Shown: positions 1 to 11,799, counted from the stretch's first letter. The stretch: 64,000 nucleotides of DNA from Prorocentrum cordatum (GCA_963575745.1 CAUYUJ010019270.1:232931-296930), one strand, 5' to 3'. The notes: generated by a model from the letters alone, not told the origin. A program made the numbers and translations.

Positions 1-1790
1 TCGTACGGTTGGTACTGAGCTTGCGCCGACTTCGTACCACTACAAGGACTGCAGCGCTTTGGCCACGCACTGGCAGGCCCGCGTACACCCCGCGCGCGCG
101 CGACCTGCTGAGCCTTCCAGCAAAAGATATACGGCGCACGAAGGCATGCTGCCCGAATGCTTCCACCCGCGAGCGGGGGCAAGAGTACGGCTTCGCCGAG
201 GGCGCCCGGAAACGCATAGCCAGGACGGCCCCATGGGGCCGCCCTGGGAGTCCCTCAAAGGCCCCTTGCGTCATGCCGGAATTCCCGAGCGATGGCCTGC
301 GAAGGCAGAGTCGTGACAATGCTCAGATTCTTACTTATGCGAGTTGCTTGTCCAACTTCGGCTCTACGAGCGCCCAAGTGGGCTCGGAGGTCCCCGAGAC
401 CGCCAGTTGACAGCCTCCGAGCCCCCAGGAGGGGCCGCAGAGGCCCCCGGGAAAGCTAGGAGCCCAAAGGGGTTCGCAGGGGCCTCCGGGACCATCCCCC
501 AACATGCCCCCCTCCCCCCCCCCGAGACCTCCACACGCCCCCTGAGAACGTCCGTGAGCCCCCCAGAGGCCCCCAAGAAGCGCCCTGCAGCCGCCCAATG
601 AGTCTCCGAGAAACCCTCTCAAGTCCATACATAAGCTTCCATTCCAAGAAACCCCAGAAGCATGCAAAGAGACCCCATGCAGCCTTCAAGTGGTCGCTGT
701 TCATCAACCCAAGCACGGCGACGAACGGGGCCAACGGTAATTTGATAGGGCGCACGCCACGCGGCTGGAGGAGGCACGCATCGAATTGGGACTCCATGCA
801 CATGCTGGACGCGACGGGCCATCCGCCGAAGGGGGCAGCCCTTTGTAAAGTGGAATGGGTTTGCGGTTTGCGCACCCAGAGTTCGACTACTCCTTGTGAG
901 CGACTCGGACGCGCGCCCCCAGTGCCACGAGACCTTTCACATTGCGCGAGGTCCGCGCTCCCGAGGCCAAGACACCTTGGGGAACGCGCCAGGTGAACGC
1001 GCCAGAGCGACGACCCCTTGGTGAAGAGCCAGGTGAACGCGCCGGGTCCGCGCCCCCTTGGACACCACCCCAAGCAATTTACGCAGAATCCACGTTCACA
1101 GGGCCACCATGCTCTAGAAAATGCGCGGCATCCGCGCCCCCAGAGCCCCGAAGGGAAAGACAGGGATACAGGAATTTGCAGGCAGAGTAGGAATGTGTGT
1201 GTATTGGAATGTGTGAGTTGACGTGCCGAATGGAACGACATCCCTGCTGAAGCGCGCGACAACCTCGCGCCGAGCCGGCATAGCACGAACAGCTACACCA
1301 CATTCGAGTCATACCATTCCAGCCTGGGGGTGTGGACCAAAATAAGGGCATGCAAATCCGACGTTGAGTGGCGGATTGGCCCAAGTGAGTTAGCGAGGCC
1401 ATATGTGGCGCCCCCGTAGGGAGCGCTCTAGAAACCAAGAAGACAATTCTGGTCGAAAACGCGCCCCCCTTGGGGGCAGGAGGCAGGCGACGCGCACTGG
1501 CCGGGGCCAATGGTACGTATAATTGGTAAGCTCCTCGAGAGCTTGCACCCTCCACCCCCAATTTCGCACCCCCTGCCGCCGCCGGACACCCTGTGGGAGG
1601 CGGTCGCTTGGCCTGGCGGTGCCCCAGCTAGAAGAGGGCTCGTTCCTCCCGCCCGCACACGCAGCGTCGCCTCGCCTCGCCCGCACGATGCGAACACGAA
1701 ACCGAAACCGATCTCCTGGTGGGGGGCTCTCCGTTTTACTGCGACCTCACCTCATTTTCTGAGAAAAAACACAAAACTGCGATCTCACCC
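1..1790. other. No supported gene; GC-rich intergenic sequence
   Basis: I see no recognisable protein or RNA gene here on either strand. Open frames exist but look like products of high GC content. Around 370-650 the sequence is rich in short CCCCAGGAGG / GAGGCCCCC-like words that resemble, in degenerate form, the 11-bp repeat family abundant later in the window. Around 985-1060 the phrase AGGTGAACGCGCC is repeated. Confidence 0.5.
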
Positions 1791-1794
1791 CATT

Positions 1795-2195
1795 ATATCC
1801 GATATTACACCGCATATCTTGTATCACACAGCTTGTGCCACATAGCTTTCACCACATAGCTAACACCACAGGGTTTACACAATACTGCTTGCACCACAAA
1901 GCGTGCACCACAAAGGATGCACCACATAGCTTGCATCACAAGGCTTGCATCACATAATTTCCGCCGCCTGGCTTGCATTACACAGTCTGCACCACATAGC
2001 TTGCACCACATAGCTTGCACAGCATAAGTTGCACAACGTGGTTTGCGCCACATAGCTTGCACAAGGTAGCTTGCACAACCGAATTTGCACGACATGGTTT
2101 AAGCCACATTGCATGCAATACACAACTGGCGCACCTTAGCTCGCACAACAAATGGTACACGACATAGCTTGCGCCGCATAGCTTGGGACCACGCT
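1795..2195. repeat. 14-bp minisatellite, about 28 copies
   Basis: Head-to-tail copies of a 14-bp unit with consensus CACATAGCTTGCAC run through this interval. Many are perfect or nearly so, for example two consecutive copies near 1992-2019. On the opposite strand the unit reads as a Cys/Leu/Val-rich pseudo-peptide that extends the open frame of the neighbouring helicase exon, but this is read-through into repeat rather than coding sequence. A second array of the same unit lies on the other strand near 38.34-38.55 kb. Confidence 0.9.
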
Positions 2196-2298
2196 GGCAA
2201 ACATCAGTCTGCGTTTCTTGCTTCCTTTCGCGGGCGAAGCAGAAGGTGGTCGGGGAGGAGGGCGACGACAAAAGAGTGGAAGGGGAGGCCTGCTTCAC

Positions 2299-3549
2299 AA
2301 GCCGCATGATGCAGCGGTTGAACCACTTCTTCTCGCAAAACGGGTTGATCTTGAGCAGCGCCACGAGGGAGAATGCGTCCTCGATCCGGTTCTGAATTGG
2401 GGTGCCAGTCAGACCCCAAACCACATCGCATCTCTCCGCCACCTTCAACACTGCTTTGGTCTGGCACGACGCGAAGTTACGAAGCTCGTGAGCCTCGTCG
2501 ACGATCAACCGGTGCCAGCTCTGCTGCAGCAGGCTGCCGTGCCCCTTCTCGACGTCGGCCACCAGAGTCTGGAAGGTGGTGAGGATCAGGTCGTGCCCGC
2601 TCAGAGAGACCTTGTGCTTCTCCTGGCCATGGAACGTCGCCACTCGCAAGCTCGGGCAATGCTGCGCCGCCTGCGCGGCCCAACCCGCCATGATGGAGAG
2701 CGGGCAGACGACTAGGGTCGGCCGGCTGGGCGCACCTGCTGCCACGCAGGCCAGCATCGTGATGGTCTTCCCGAGGCCCATATCGTCGCAGAGCAGGCCC
2801 CCGCGAGGGAGCTCGGGGGCCCGGTTGACGCAGGCGTTGGTGATGGTGTTGTGGAAGCCACCGCGGCCTGGAGCAGGCTTCCAGAACAGCGCCGTGCCGC
2901 TGGCGGAGGCTCTTGCCACGTCGCTCACGCTCTGGCGGCGCTCGCGCGCAACGGCCCAGTGCAGGGCCTTCAGCTGGTGCTCCAGCAGGCGAGTAGACAC
3001 GCCCTGAGGCTGCGGCGCCAGCGGCGCCTCCTCGTACTTGACGGCGCCAGCGTAGAGGTCTTCAAAGCACTTCGAGATGTCCTGCTGTTTGCCTTTGCCA
3101 CGCTTGGATCCCACCAGAACGGCGGACTTGCTGGGTGGGAGACCCCCGGATTCCTCCTTCCAGCGAGGGGCGTCCAGCTCCTCCACGAGGATGCCATCGG
3201 GGATGTGCACCACCGACGACCCCGCCCTCGATGTTTTCACCTGCTTCAGCTCTGCGGCCAGTTCGGCGAGCGGCTCCCGGAACTCGCGCGGACCACAGAA
3301 GGCGATGTTGACGGGCACCTTGAACTTCTGCTTCGAACCCCGCGGGATGAGCACCTCTGGGTGGATCTCTGGGCACCTGTCGAAGGCGGGGCACACCGTG
3401 GGAGCGATATCCTTACTGATCCACCCCAGGACCTCGCCGCCGCTGTTCACTACCTGCAGCCCCGAGGCGCCCTTCCGCACCAGCTCGGCGCACTCCCCGT
3501 CCCCGATCTCGCCCTTGTGGTGCTGCACCCCGACGATGTGCGTGTTTAG
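2299..3549 (-). CDS. Rad5/HLTF-like SNF2 helicase, internal exon (HIRAN plus N-terminal ATPase lobe)
   Basis: This is an ATP-dependent DNA translocase of the SNF2 superfamily. In other eukaryotes the HLTF/Rad5 group acts in the nucleus on stalled replication forks. Seen in order: a HIRAN-like segment (starting IVGVQHH at 3538, through a GEVLGWI motif, to about 3290); a linker with an HLTF-like NTITN segment just before the ATPase core; Walker A DDMGLGKT (2786-2763); DEAH box VDEAH (to 2488); and motif III LTGTPIQNR (2414-2388). The left boundary was chosen because a pyrimidine tract ending TTCTTCCTGCAG (minus strand) precedes the HIRAN start, a plausible 3' splice site. The right boundary is a possible GT donor after MRL at 2299. 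Beyond it the frame loses family resemblance and enters the 14-bp minisatellite. The RING and C-terminal helicase lobe are absent from the window, so the gene is either split by introns running off the left edge or truncated. Rad16 and SHPRH relatives are less likely because of the HIRAN domain. Confidence 0.82.
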
Positions 3550-4302
3550 CTGCAGGAAGAAAAACTCCTCCACCTCCTCTCTGAGGATACCCAAAGGTAC
3601 CAATACCGCTACTCCCCAAACCTTTCCTGGGGTGCGTTCTGACCATGCTTTCGAGGCGAATCCAACGGTGGCGACGACGGAGGCCCAGGAGGCCCAAAAA
3701 GGGGAAAACGGGCGAAGGGTTGAGGTATGGGTACCTTTGCCTCCTCTGACTCTCGGGCCAGACGAACAGGGAGGCACCTCAACGCGGGGGTTGGCGTACC
3801 AGCTCACGCAGCCGATCGCCACGGCGGGGCCGAGGCCGGCAGCATGCAGCAGATCTCGTGCCCCCGCACCCTTTCCTTACGTCGGGCCTGTCCCCCTGCA
3901 GGCCGATTTTCGACGAACAATTAAAAACAGTTTTGAAAATACCCCAGAATGGTCAAAAATTGTAGGAAAATCGCCCCCACACTATTTGTTCACTATTTTT
4001 GAATGTTCCTCCGGCCCGACTTTCCTGAACTTCGGGGGTGGACAGTCCCCTTCAGCAAGACGCCATTTAGCGAGAGCTGCCAGGGGCACTCCACGTGCAC
4101 GCGGCACCGCATCCCTGTTGCACCCCAGCGGGATGGCTAACCGACGTCCTGATCCACTGGACGTGTCCAGCGAAATGCACGCCGACTAGCGAAACCGACT
4201 GGGGTCTGCACTGGCACACGCGAGCGCCAATGCCGAGTGAACCGGTGTAGATGTTTTCCGTCGACTTGTCCGGGTGGGCGTGTTCTCCCTATGCCCAATT
4301 TT

Positions 4303-4509
4303 GGACGCCCGAAATGGGCACGGAAAGAATGGGCACAATGCCCAACAGCAAGTGTTGTCCCAAACCAACAGCGGCCGCTGTTGGGCAGGCGGCCTCCTGT
4401 CTCGAATTGACACAGGCCGCGGCGGCGTGGACAGCGAGTCCTGTTCAAAATGAACAAGAACTGCTGTTGGGCATTGTACCCATTCTTTTCGTACCCATGT
4501 CGGGCGTCC
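4303..4509. repeat. Inverted repeat with 48-bp arms
   Basis: The left arm 4303-4350 begins GGACGCCCGAAATGGGCA. It pairs with the right arm 4462-4509, which ends GTACCCATGTCGGGCGTCC, with only a few mismatches. The 111-bp interior carries a short palindrome, ACAGCGGCCGCTGT. It could be a foldback element or an RNA hairpin. No coding sequence was recognised. Confidence 0.8.
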
Positions 4510-4530
4510 CGACAATACCCCCCCTTGGTA

Positions 4531-4604
4531 GTCCCCAAACGTGGTGGTGACAACACCCGGCGGTGAGTCTCGGGCGATTTGCTGTCACCACCCGGTTTGG
4601 GGAC
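4531..4604. repeat. Hairpin, 22-bp stem
   Basis: The arms are 4531-4552 (GTCCCCAAACGTGGTGGTGA, then CA) and 4583-4604 (TGTCACCACCCGGTTTGGGG, then AC). They are complementary apart from two positions, across a 30-bp loop. The loop-proximal phrase CAACACCCGGCGGTGA occurs again near 4657-4672, and part of it near 4682. Confidence 0.75.
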
Positions 4605-4739
4605 TCGTGTGGTTTTTCGAAGATGCCCCGAACGCTGGTGGGTCCAGGAGTCACAACACCCGGCGGTGACCCCGTGTTCCAAAAACCGGCGGTGACTTTT
4701 TGGTGATTCCAGGTCAACACCTGATACCTCACCACCTGG

Positions 4740-6080
4740 TTTTGGGGGCTCCCAACCCCTCGGCGGCGACGAGAAGGGTGCCTGGCCCAGGGGCGGGCAT
4801 TACACGCATTCGCCGGGGAGCCTTCCCGAAGACAGAGATCATCGGCGCACCCGAATACATGTATTGCTCTCCCCTGGGCTGTCGCCCCTGTCGTCGCCTC
4901 TTGAACCCCCCCCCCCTCTCGTCCGACCCGATCCTCCTGCACACCTGCGCCCGCAGCGCCGCTGCCAGCGCCGCCCGGCCCGCGGCCTTTGGGCGGCGTC
5001 GCCGCCCGGAGGTCGGCCGGCGCGGCGGGAGCTCCCGCGGTGCGGCGCGGCCGCGGCGTGCTCTCCTCCATGTGGCCGCTCCCGCCTCTCAGCGCGCACT
5101 CTCGGGCGCTGGGCAGGGAGCCAACAAGTCATGTCGGAGGGCCCTGCAATTTCTAGGCGGGGCGGGCCCAAAATCATGTCTCTCCTGCTGCCGACGATTT
5201 CTGTCTGCAGATTAGCCCACACCGACCCAGTGGTTTCCTCACCGTGCCCGTGAGGAGTTCCCCGAGGCTCTACCCGGACAGACTCTCTCTCTCTCTCCCG
5301 CGTGTCGGCCACGCTCGACATTGTGCGAAACACTGCCTGACAAAGACTAGCACCACCACGCTGCTACACCTGGCCGTGCTGCCGACATATGGCCGCTTGG
5401 GCATGTACCATATGTGGCGCAACTGCGGTCGCCCTCGCGGGCGCGGACAAAAGGGATCCTCCCCCGCATGCGCCATGTTCAACATTGAACCACAATCGGA
5501 TGTGCCGCAGAAGGGGGGCCAGAAAGAGGGGACTCTGCGCACCATAACCCGAGGCACGTGCGCTGATGATAGGGGGGCCAGGGGGCGCTTTAGATGATGA
5601 CAGGGGAAGGCATGAAGTCTGGGAGTTTCCATGGCCGCGGTGACGACTTCTCTCCTGGCCCTCATGCTCTTTTGGGACGCCCCGGGGGGTAAATTTGGAA
5701 GCCTGCCGACGACCCAAACCGGCGCCGCCGCTGCTCCCTGCGAAAGCATTGCCCAGGCCCCCAGCGGCCCCCACGACGGCGCGCCCGCCCCCCCCCAACC
5801 CCAACCCTCCTCCTCCTCCTCCCTCCTCCTCCTCATCCTCCTCCCTCCTCCTCCTCCTCTCCTCCTCCTCCTCCTTCTCCTCCTCCTCCTCCTTTTCCTC
5901 CCTCCTCCTCCTCCACCTCCTCCTCCTCCTCGTCATCCTCGTCCTCCTCCCCCGCCGGGCCCCTCCTCCGCTGGACGGTGGCGGAGGAGGGAAAGGGATC
6001 GCCCTGATCCCTGATAGTCTTAGCGGGCCGGCTGCAAACGCACGTACTTCTCGCGCGCGCTGGTTGAGGTCATGCCGATG
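4740..6080. other. No supported gene; ends in a (CCT)n tract
   Basis: GC-rich sequence without recognisable coding sequence. A (CTCTCT) stretch lies near 5283-5298. A nearly pure CCT/CTC pyrimidine tract runs from about 5806 to 5950 and accounts for the long proline-, leucine- or serine-coding frames there. Confidence 0.6.
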
Positions 6081-6083
6081 GAG

Positions 6084-6325
6084 TCATTCATTCTGCTCAT
6101 GGTAGTGCTGCTGGAGTCCTTCGTGCTGCTCACGATGGTGATGCTGAGGTCCGTCGAGCTGCTCACGGTCGCGCTGGTGGGGTCCGTCGTGCCGCTCGTG
6201 ATGGTGCTGCTGAAGTCCGTCATGCTGGTCACGGTCGTGTTGCTGGAGTCCGTCGTTCGTCGTGCTGCTCACAATGGTGTTGCTAGAGTCCGTCATGCTG
6301 TTCATGGTCGTGCCGCTGTAAGACA
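6084..6325 (+). repeat. 33-bp minisatellite, short array
   Basis: About seven copies of a 33-bp unit built around GTGCTGCTGGAGTCCGTC followed by RTGCTGCTCACGGTC. The same unit in the same orientation forms the 2-kb array at 34.39-36.33 kb. Because 33 is a multiple of three the array stays open in several frames, reading as VLLESVVLL on one strand and Ser/Thr-rich on the other. I do not regard this as a gene. Confidence 0.85.
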
Positions 6326-6905
6326 GCCCGCACACCCACTTGTGAACGATGGCGGACCAAGCACGCCCAAAAATGCATGTGCGCATGCATGTTGCATACA
6401 TACACTGTCGGAGCGAGGGGCCTTCGCACGCGCGCGTCCGTTTCCAGTCGCACTCGTGCTGGCTGGCTCGGGCCGGGCAGGGTGGTGGAGCTGCAGACAG
6501 CCGACACCACGACCTACAGCACCTCAGGCCGCCCGTGTTGGGCGTGCGCGGGGAGGAGGTCCGTTACTCCCGCTCCCGCTGCTGCTCCCTGTCTTTTTTT
6601 TTTTTTTGATCCGTCGCTAGCTTACCGCGCGCGCGGATCTACCGCCTGCGCGCCTTGCTCGGGCTGGGGGGCCCCGCCCTATTTTCGGTGGGCTGGCGCC
6701 CTCGTCAGGCGGCGCGCGGGGACGGGCGGGTCGGCGGGGGCTGCGAGCTTGCTGCACTTTCACTGGGGGCCCGACGACGGGCGGTGAAAAACCCAACCCT
6801 AGAAGGGGGCCCCCTGAGACCCGCCTCGCCCGCATCCTGCCAGGGGCGCGCCGGGGCGCTGCGAGCGTCCGCGGGCTAGCGGCGCGGCCGCGCGGCGCGC
6901 GGCGC

Positions 6906-7455
6906 GACGTCGGACTTGTGGCCGCTGCTGCGGAAGCCAAAAAGATGGGGGCCAGGGTGTGCCGCGGGGATGGCGGCCGCGTCCGCGCCGACGTGTTCCT
7001 GCGCGACGCGAACCTCCCGGGCATTGCTGCCAACGACAGGCGCCGCATCAAAGTGGTGGTCAACGGACTCCCTGCCGATCGCGGCGGGCAGGCCGCGATC
7101 GACGCCTGCATCGTTTCCCCGCTGAAGGCCACCGGCATTCCGATCGCGCGGAGGCGCCGCCCCGGTCTCGCGCTGAAGAGGGCCAGGCGCTGCATGCAGA
7201 TGCCCTGAACTGGTCGCTTCGCAGCGTGGCTACCTGGTCGTTGCGGGTGCCAAGACAGGCGGGCGCTGGGACGAGGAAGCCTGCAAATTCTTCGTTGTCT
7301 TGGCGCGGGCCCAGGCGAGGGGCGCGCCGGTGGCGCTGCGAGGGTCGCTCGCTGGCGACCGCGTTGCTGCACAGGTGGGGCGGCGTGCTGGCGCGCGCCG
7401 CCCACGACGCGCCGGCGGCCAGCCTGCTGGAGGACGCCGAGCGAGACTCTGGCCA
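6906..7455 (+). pseudogene. LINE-like retroelement C-terminal remnant, frameshifted
   Basis: A degraded piece of the region downstream of the reverse transcriptase in dinoflagellate-type LINE polyproteins. The first frame (about 6918-7205) contains VRADVFLRDANLPGI and IKVVVNGLPADRGGQAAID, then a segment like VSPLKATGIP. The continuation LVASQRGYLVVAGAKTGGRW lies in another frame (about 7210-7340). HRWGGVLARAAHDAPAASLL follows in a third (about 7370-7430). Order and spacing suit one ancestral reading frame broken by at least two indels. The family link is from memory of such elements, not from a search, and no RT domain is attached here. The adjacent (CAC/ACG)n and (TCG)n simple sequence begins at 7545. 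Confidence 0.55.
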
Positions 7456-7544
7456 CAGACGAGGAGGAGCCCTGGCCAGAACGTCCTCGCCCCTCTGAGA
7501 GCACGGGCCCCCGCGCGGGGGCGCGCGCGGGCAGAGCAGTTCAG

Positions 7545-7930
7545 CGCCACCACCACCACGACGACCAGCACCGCCACAACCGCCACCGCCGCGACGACGA
7601 CGACCAGCGCGCCACCACCCCGCGACCACCACCGGCAGCACAACAATTACGACCAGCAGCACCACCACGACGGCGAACAGCAGTTCCCGCCCCAACCCCA
7701 GAAGGCATCCGCAGTGGTCGTCGTCGTCTGCAGCGGGCCTACGCAGCACCCCCCCCAGAGGGCATCCGCAATGCGTCGTCGTCGTCGTCGTCGTCGTCCG
7801 TCGTCGCCGTCCTCGTCCTCGTTTTCGTCGTCTTCGTCGTTGTCCGCCCTTATGGTCGGCGCAATTGTCGAGGGCGACCGCGGCGACTGGGAGGAGGAGG
7901 AAGAGGAGGAGGACGAGGAGGACCAGTGCA
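7545..7930. repeat. Trinucleotide-rich simple sequence (CAC/ACG, then TCG/GAG)
   Basis: Imperfect CACCACGACG-type repeats at 7545-7680 are followed by a (TCG/GTC)n tract at about 7772-7850 and GAG/GGA repeats near 7890-7922. Long low-complexity frames here are artefacts of the repeats. Confidence 0.75.
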
Positions 7931-8254
7931 AACCAAAGAGTCATCAACGATGTTGGAGTTAACCTTCCCTCAAAGCTCCTTCTTCGTAGGCCCCCACAAC
8001 GGTTCATTTCCATTGGCGGAACTGCCTCGTTGAAAGACACCCTGGAAAACCCTGACGCATGCCAAACTAATTTTCTCTGGATTTCAACGCCAGCGTCTTG
8101 ACGATCCAGTGGTCCATAATCGTCCCAGACATGACATTTTTGGGGCTCCAACACCGCGAATCAACATAAGTGCTGCGCCCGCGTAGTCCTGAATCTTTCG
8201 AAAACGCAAGCTCTGGTACGTAAATCATGGGAACCCGTGAAACTCTTCCACCTT

Positions 8255-8640
8255 ATATGAACGAATGCGCGCGGCGCCAAGGCGAGAACCACATTTTGAA
8301 AAGGCCCCGCCGTCAATCCGTGAAGTTCTTGCACATGTTTAAAACGCATGTGCCAGCGTTAAGGCCAGAGCAACATTTTGAAAACGACCCGCCTTCAATC
8401 CGCGAAGTTCCTGCACATTTTGATAGCGAGCGTGTGCGGCGGTGAAGCGAAAGCCGCATTTTGAAAAGGAGCCGGCCTCAATCCGTGAAGTTCTTGCACA
8501 TGTTTAAAACGCATGTGCGCGGCGTTAAGGCCAGGGCAACATTTTGAAAACGACCCGCCCTCAATCCGCGAAGTTCTTGCGCATTTTTCCCAGCCATCAT
8601 GTGGCGTTGGGTCTTAGTTTTGAAGAAACGGTCCTCACGT
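8255..8640. repeat. 82-83-bp tandem repeat, about 4.5 copies
   Basis: The word CATTTTGAAAA recurs at 8292, 8374, 8457 and 8540, giving periods of 82, 83 and 83 bp. Each unit also carries TCAATCCGYGAAGTTCYTGC. Alternate units are more alike (8292 with 8457, 8374 with 8540), which suggests a dimeric higher-order unit. One more diverged copy sits at about 10,525-10,610, on the far side of the 77/99-bp satellite. Confidence 0.85.
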
Positions 8641-8654
8641 CTTCTCCTCCCGTG

Positions 8655-9600
8655 CCCCCCCCAAAGTCGGGGCACCACGTGCGTCCGCCACGCCCACGCC
8701 CTGTGCAGCGCTTCGTGGCCCCATAGGGGGCTCCACCGAAGGCCCCACTGGAGGTGGCCACATGCGTCCGCCACACCCAGTACAGCGTTTCGTGGCCCCA
8801 TAGGGAGCTCCACCGAAGGCCCTAGCGGGGGTGGCCACATGCGTCCGCCACACCCAGTACAGCGCTTCGTGGCCCCATAAAGAGCTCCATCGGAGACCCA
8901 ATAGGTGTAGACACATGCGTCCGCCACGCCCAACACAGCGTTTCGTGGCCCCATAAGGAGCTCCGTCGGAGACCCAGTAGGGGTGGCCACATGCGCCCGC
9001 CACACCCAGCACAGCGTTTCGAAGCGGGGGTGGCCACATACGTCCGCCACACCCAGTACAGCGTTTCGTGACACCATAGGGAGCTCCACCGAAGGCCCCA
9101 GCGGGGGTGGCCACATGCGTCCGCCACACCCAATCGGCGTTTCGTTGCTCCATAAAGAGCTCCATCGGAGACCCTGTGAGGGTGGCCACATGCGTCCGCC
9201 ACACCCAGTACAGCGTTCCGTGACCCCATAGGGAGCTCCACCGAAGGCCCCAGTGGGGGTGGCCACATGCGTCCGCCACACCCAGTACAGCGCTTCGTGG
9301 CCCTATCAGGAGCTCCACCTAAGGTTCCAATTTTGGTGGCCACATGCGTCCGCCGCACACAGCACAGCGTTTCGTGGCCCCGTAGGGAACTCCACCCAAG
9401 GCCCCAGCGGGGGCGGTCACACATGCGTCCGCCACACCCAGCACAGCGCTTCGTGGCCCCAAAGGGAACTTCACCGAAGGCACCAGTGGGGGTGGCCACA
9501 TGCGTCCGCCACACCCAGTACAGCGCTTCGTGGCCCCATAAAGAGCTCCATCGGAGACCCAGTAGGGGTGGTCACACATGCGTCCGCCACACCCAGCACA
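8655..9600. repeat. 77-bp satellite
   Basis: Tandem units contain TGGCCACATGCGTCCGCCAC, CCCAGTACAGCGTTTCGTGG and GGAGCTCCACCGAAGG. The period is 77 bp (for example, successive GTGGCC words at 8754 and 8831). Some units are shortened, such as near 9020. Open frames across it are repeat artefacts. Confidence 0.9.
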
Positions 9601-10460
9601 ACGTTTCGTGGCTGGTGGAACCGTCCGCCTGCGTCCCGGAAGCCGAACTTGGCATTTCCACCCGCCCAGTACAGCGTTTCGTGGCCCAATGGGGAGCTCC
9701 ACTGACGGCCCCAATGGAACCGCCCGCATGCACCCCGTAAGCGCAATTTGACATTTTCACCCACCCAGTACAGCGTCGCGTGGCGCCAATAGGGAGCTCC
9801 ACCGAAGCCCCTAATGGGACCGCCCACATGCGTCCCACACACCGAATTCTGCAGTTTCACCCGCATGGTATAGCGCTTCGTGGCGTGGCCCCATCAGGAG
9901 CTCCACCGAGGCCCCCAGTGGGACCGTCCGCGTGCGTCCTGGAAACACAATTTGGCATTTTCGCCGACCCGATATAACGCTTCGTGGCCCCATTCGGAGC
10001 TCCACCGAGCCCCAGGAGCTTAATTTGGCATTTTAAACCCACCCATTACAGCGCTTCGTCGCCCCATTAGGAGCTCCACCGAAGCCCTCAGTGGGACCGC
10101 CCGCATGCGTCCAGGAAGCCCAATTTGGCGTTTCCACCCACCCAGTACAGCGCTTCGTGCCCATATTCGGAGTCACACCGAAGCCCTCAGTGGGACCGTC
10201 CGCGTGCGCCCCGGAAGGCCAATTTGTCATTTTCACCCACCCAGTACAGCGCTTCGTGGCCCCATAGGGAGCTCCACCGAAGACCCCAGTGCGACCGCCC
10301 GCATGAGTCCCGCACGCACTCAATTTGGCAGTTTCACCCACCCAGTAAAACGCTTCGTGGCCCCATTGGGAGCTCCACCGACGGCCCCAGTGTTACCGCC
10401 CGAATGCGTTCACCCCGACCCAATGCAGCGCTTCGTGGCCCCAGGGGGAGTTTCACCGAA
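9600..10460. repeat. 99-bp variant of the same satellite
   Basis: The array continues, but units gain about 22 bp reading like GGAAGCCCAATTTGGCATTT between the CATGCGTCC and CCCAGTACAGCG blocks. The period is 99 bp in the best copies (10,091, 10,190 and 10,289). The shared blocks are the same as in the 77-bp form, so this is one family with two unit lengths. Confidence 0.85.
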
Positions 10461-10712
10461 GAAGCTATTCACAATTGCTGCACCCACATCTGCTTATTGT
10501 TGGGCCCTTCGCCCGGGTTTCTCTAATGAATGTGCGCGGCGCTACGGCGAGAGCCACAATTTGAAAACCACCCGCCCTCCATCTGCAAAAATTGTTGCCA
10601 CTCTTTAAAGTTCTGAACCATGAATGATGAGGAAGTCTCGGGCGAAACGCCCGGTCCGCCCTCAAAACTAGCACTGGGGTGCGACAGGGAGGAATTATTC
10701 ATAAGGAAAAGG

Positions 10713-10955
10713 AATGGAGGAGGAGGAGGAGGAGGAGGAGGAGGAGGAGGAGGAGGAGGAGGAGGAGGAGGAGGAGGAGGAGGAGGAGGAGGAGGAGGAG
10801 CAGGAGGAGGAGGAGGAGGAGGGAGAGGAGGAGGAAGAGGAGGTGGACACCCATCACAAAGTAAGGTGGGTGCTGGGGTCGCGGGTTCAGGAGGAGGAAG
10901 AGGAGGAGGAGGGCGACGAGGGAGGACGAGGAGGAGGAGGAGAACGACCCTCCGA
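10713..10955. repeat. (GGA)n microsatellite
   Basis: A nearly pure GGA/GAG purine tract runs to about 10,845. Interrupted GGAGGA blocks follow to about 10,955. It encodes poly-Gly, poly-Glu or poly-Arg depending on frame and is not evidence for a gene. Confidence 0.95.
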
Positions 10956-11795
10956 TGACAGGGGCGAAAAGACGGCAGTCGGACAAGAAAGGGGCGAGAC
11001 GAGAGCAAGAGTCACCACTTCCGTGCCTGAAATTGGCCAGGCTTCTGTCAGTGACCTCGCGGGCATCGCGCGCACTTTGCAGCTGCGCCTCGCGAGAGCC
11101 CAACCACTGCAGTCATGGGGGCCCTGGGACCCCTCGGGCCCGCACCTCCTTCCAGCATGCAGTGGGCAAAACGTCATGCATATTAAACCATGAATTACGG
11201 TCGCCGCGAGCACAGCACCAGAATACACAATAAACGATAACCTGATGCAACCTGCAGGACGGCGGCCAATCATTTCAAATTGTGAAGAGATAGGCAGAAA
11301 CAAACTAAGGTACTTTCTACCTGAAGCAGTGAGGTCGGCTTTGGACCCGAGAGTGTCCTGTAATATGATTACCTTATTCTGTGTAAGGAGCCGAGCAAGA
11401 CGAGTCTGTTTCTTACACTGGCGGGGGCGTCTACCACACAGGCTTCCAAAGAGAGCAAACTAATTCTAACGTGCAACCGATGCTTCTTTACCCTGAAAGG
11501 CAGTGGGGGATGGGGGACAGGGCGAGAGGGCAGAGCAGCGGAGAAAAGAAACAAGGAGGACAATTACTTCCTCACGCCAAGCTGAACGGGAGGCCACTAA
11601 CCAGCCTCAGCATTCTCAGACGACCCAGAAGAAGAGAGCGAAGTGGCCGAGGAGAAACGCGCCACTGATGACGGGGAGGAGATGCCTCTCTTCCTTTGAG
11701 CCTTTGAGCAGCAGCGACGCATACCAGGACAGGGGGAGGACCAGATTGAAGAAATTGCCCATGCACTTCAGGAGCACCCGGCAGCGTTGAACGGG
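10956..11795. other. No supported gene
   Basis: Mixed-composition sequence without recognisable domains, repeats of note or RNA genes. The GC content is lower around 11,170-11,480. Confidence 0.45.
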
Positions 11796-11799
11796 ACTG

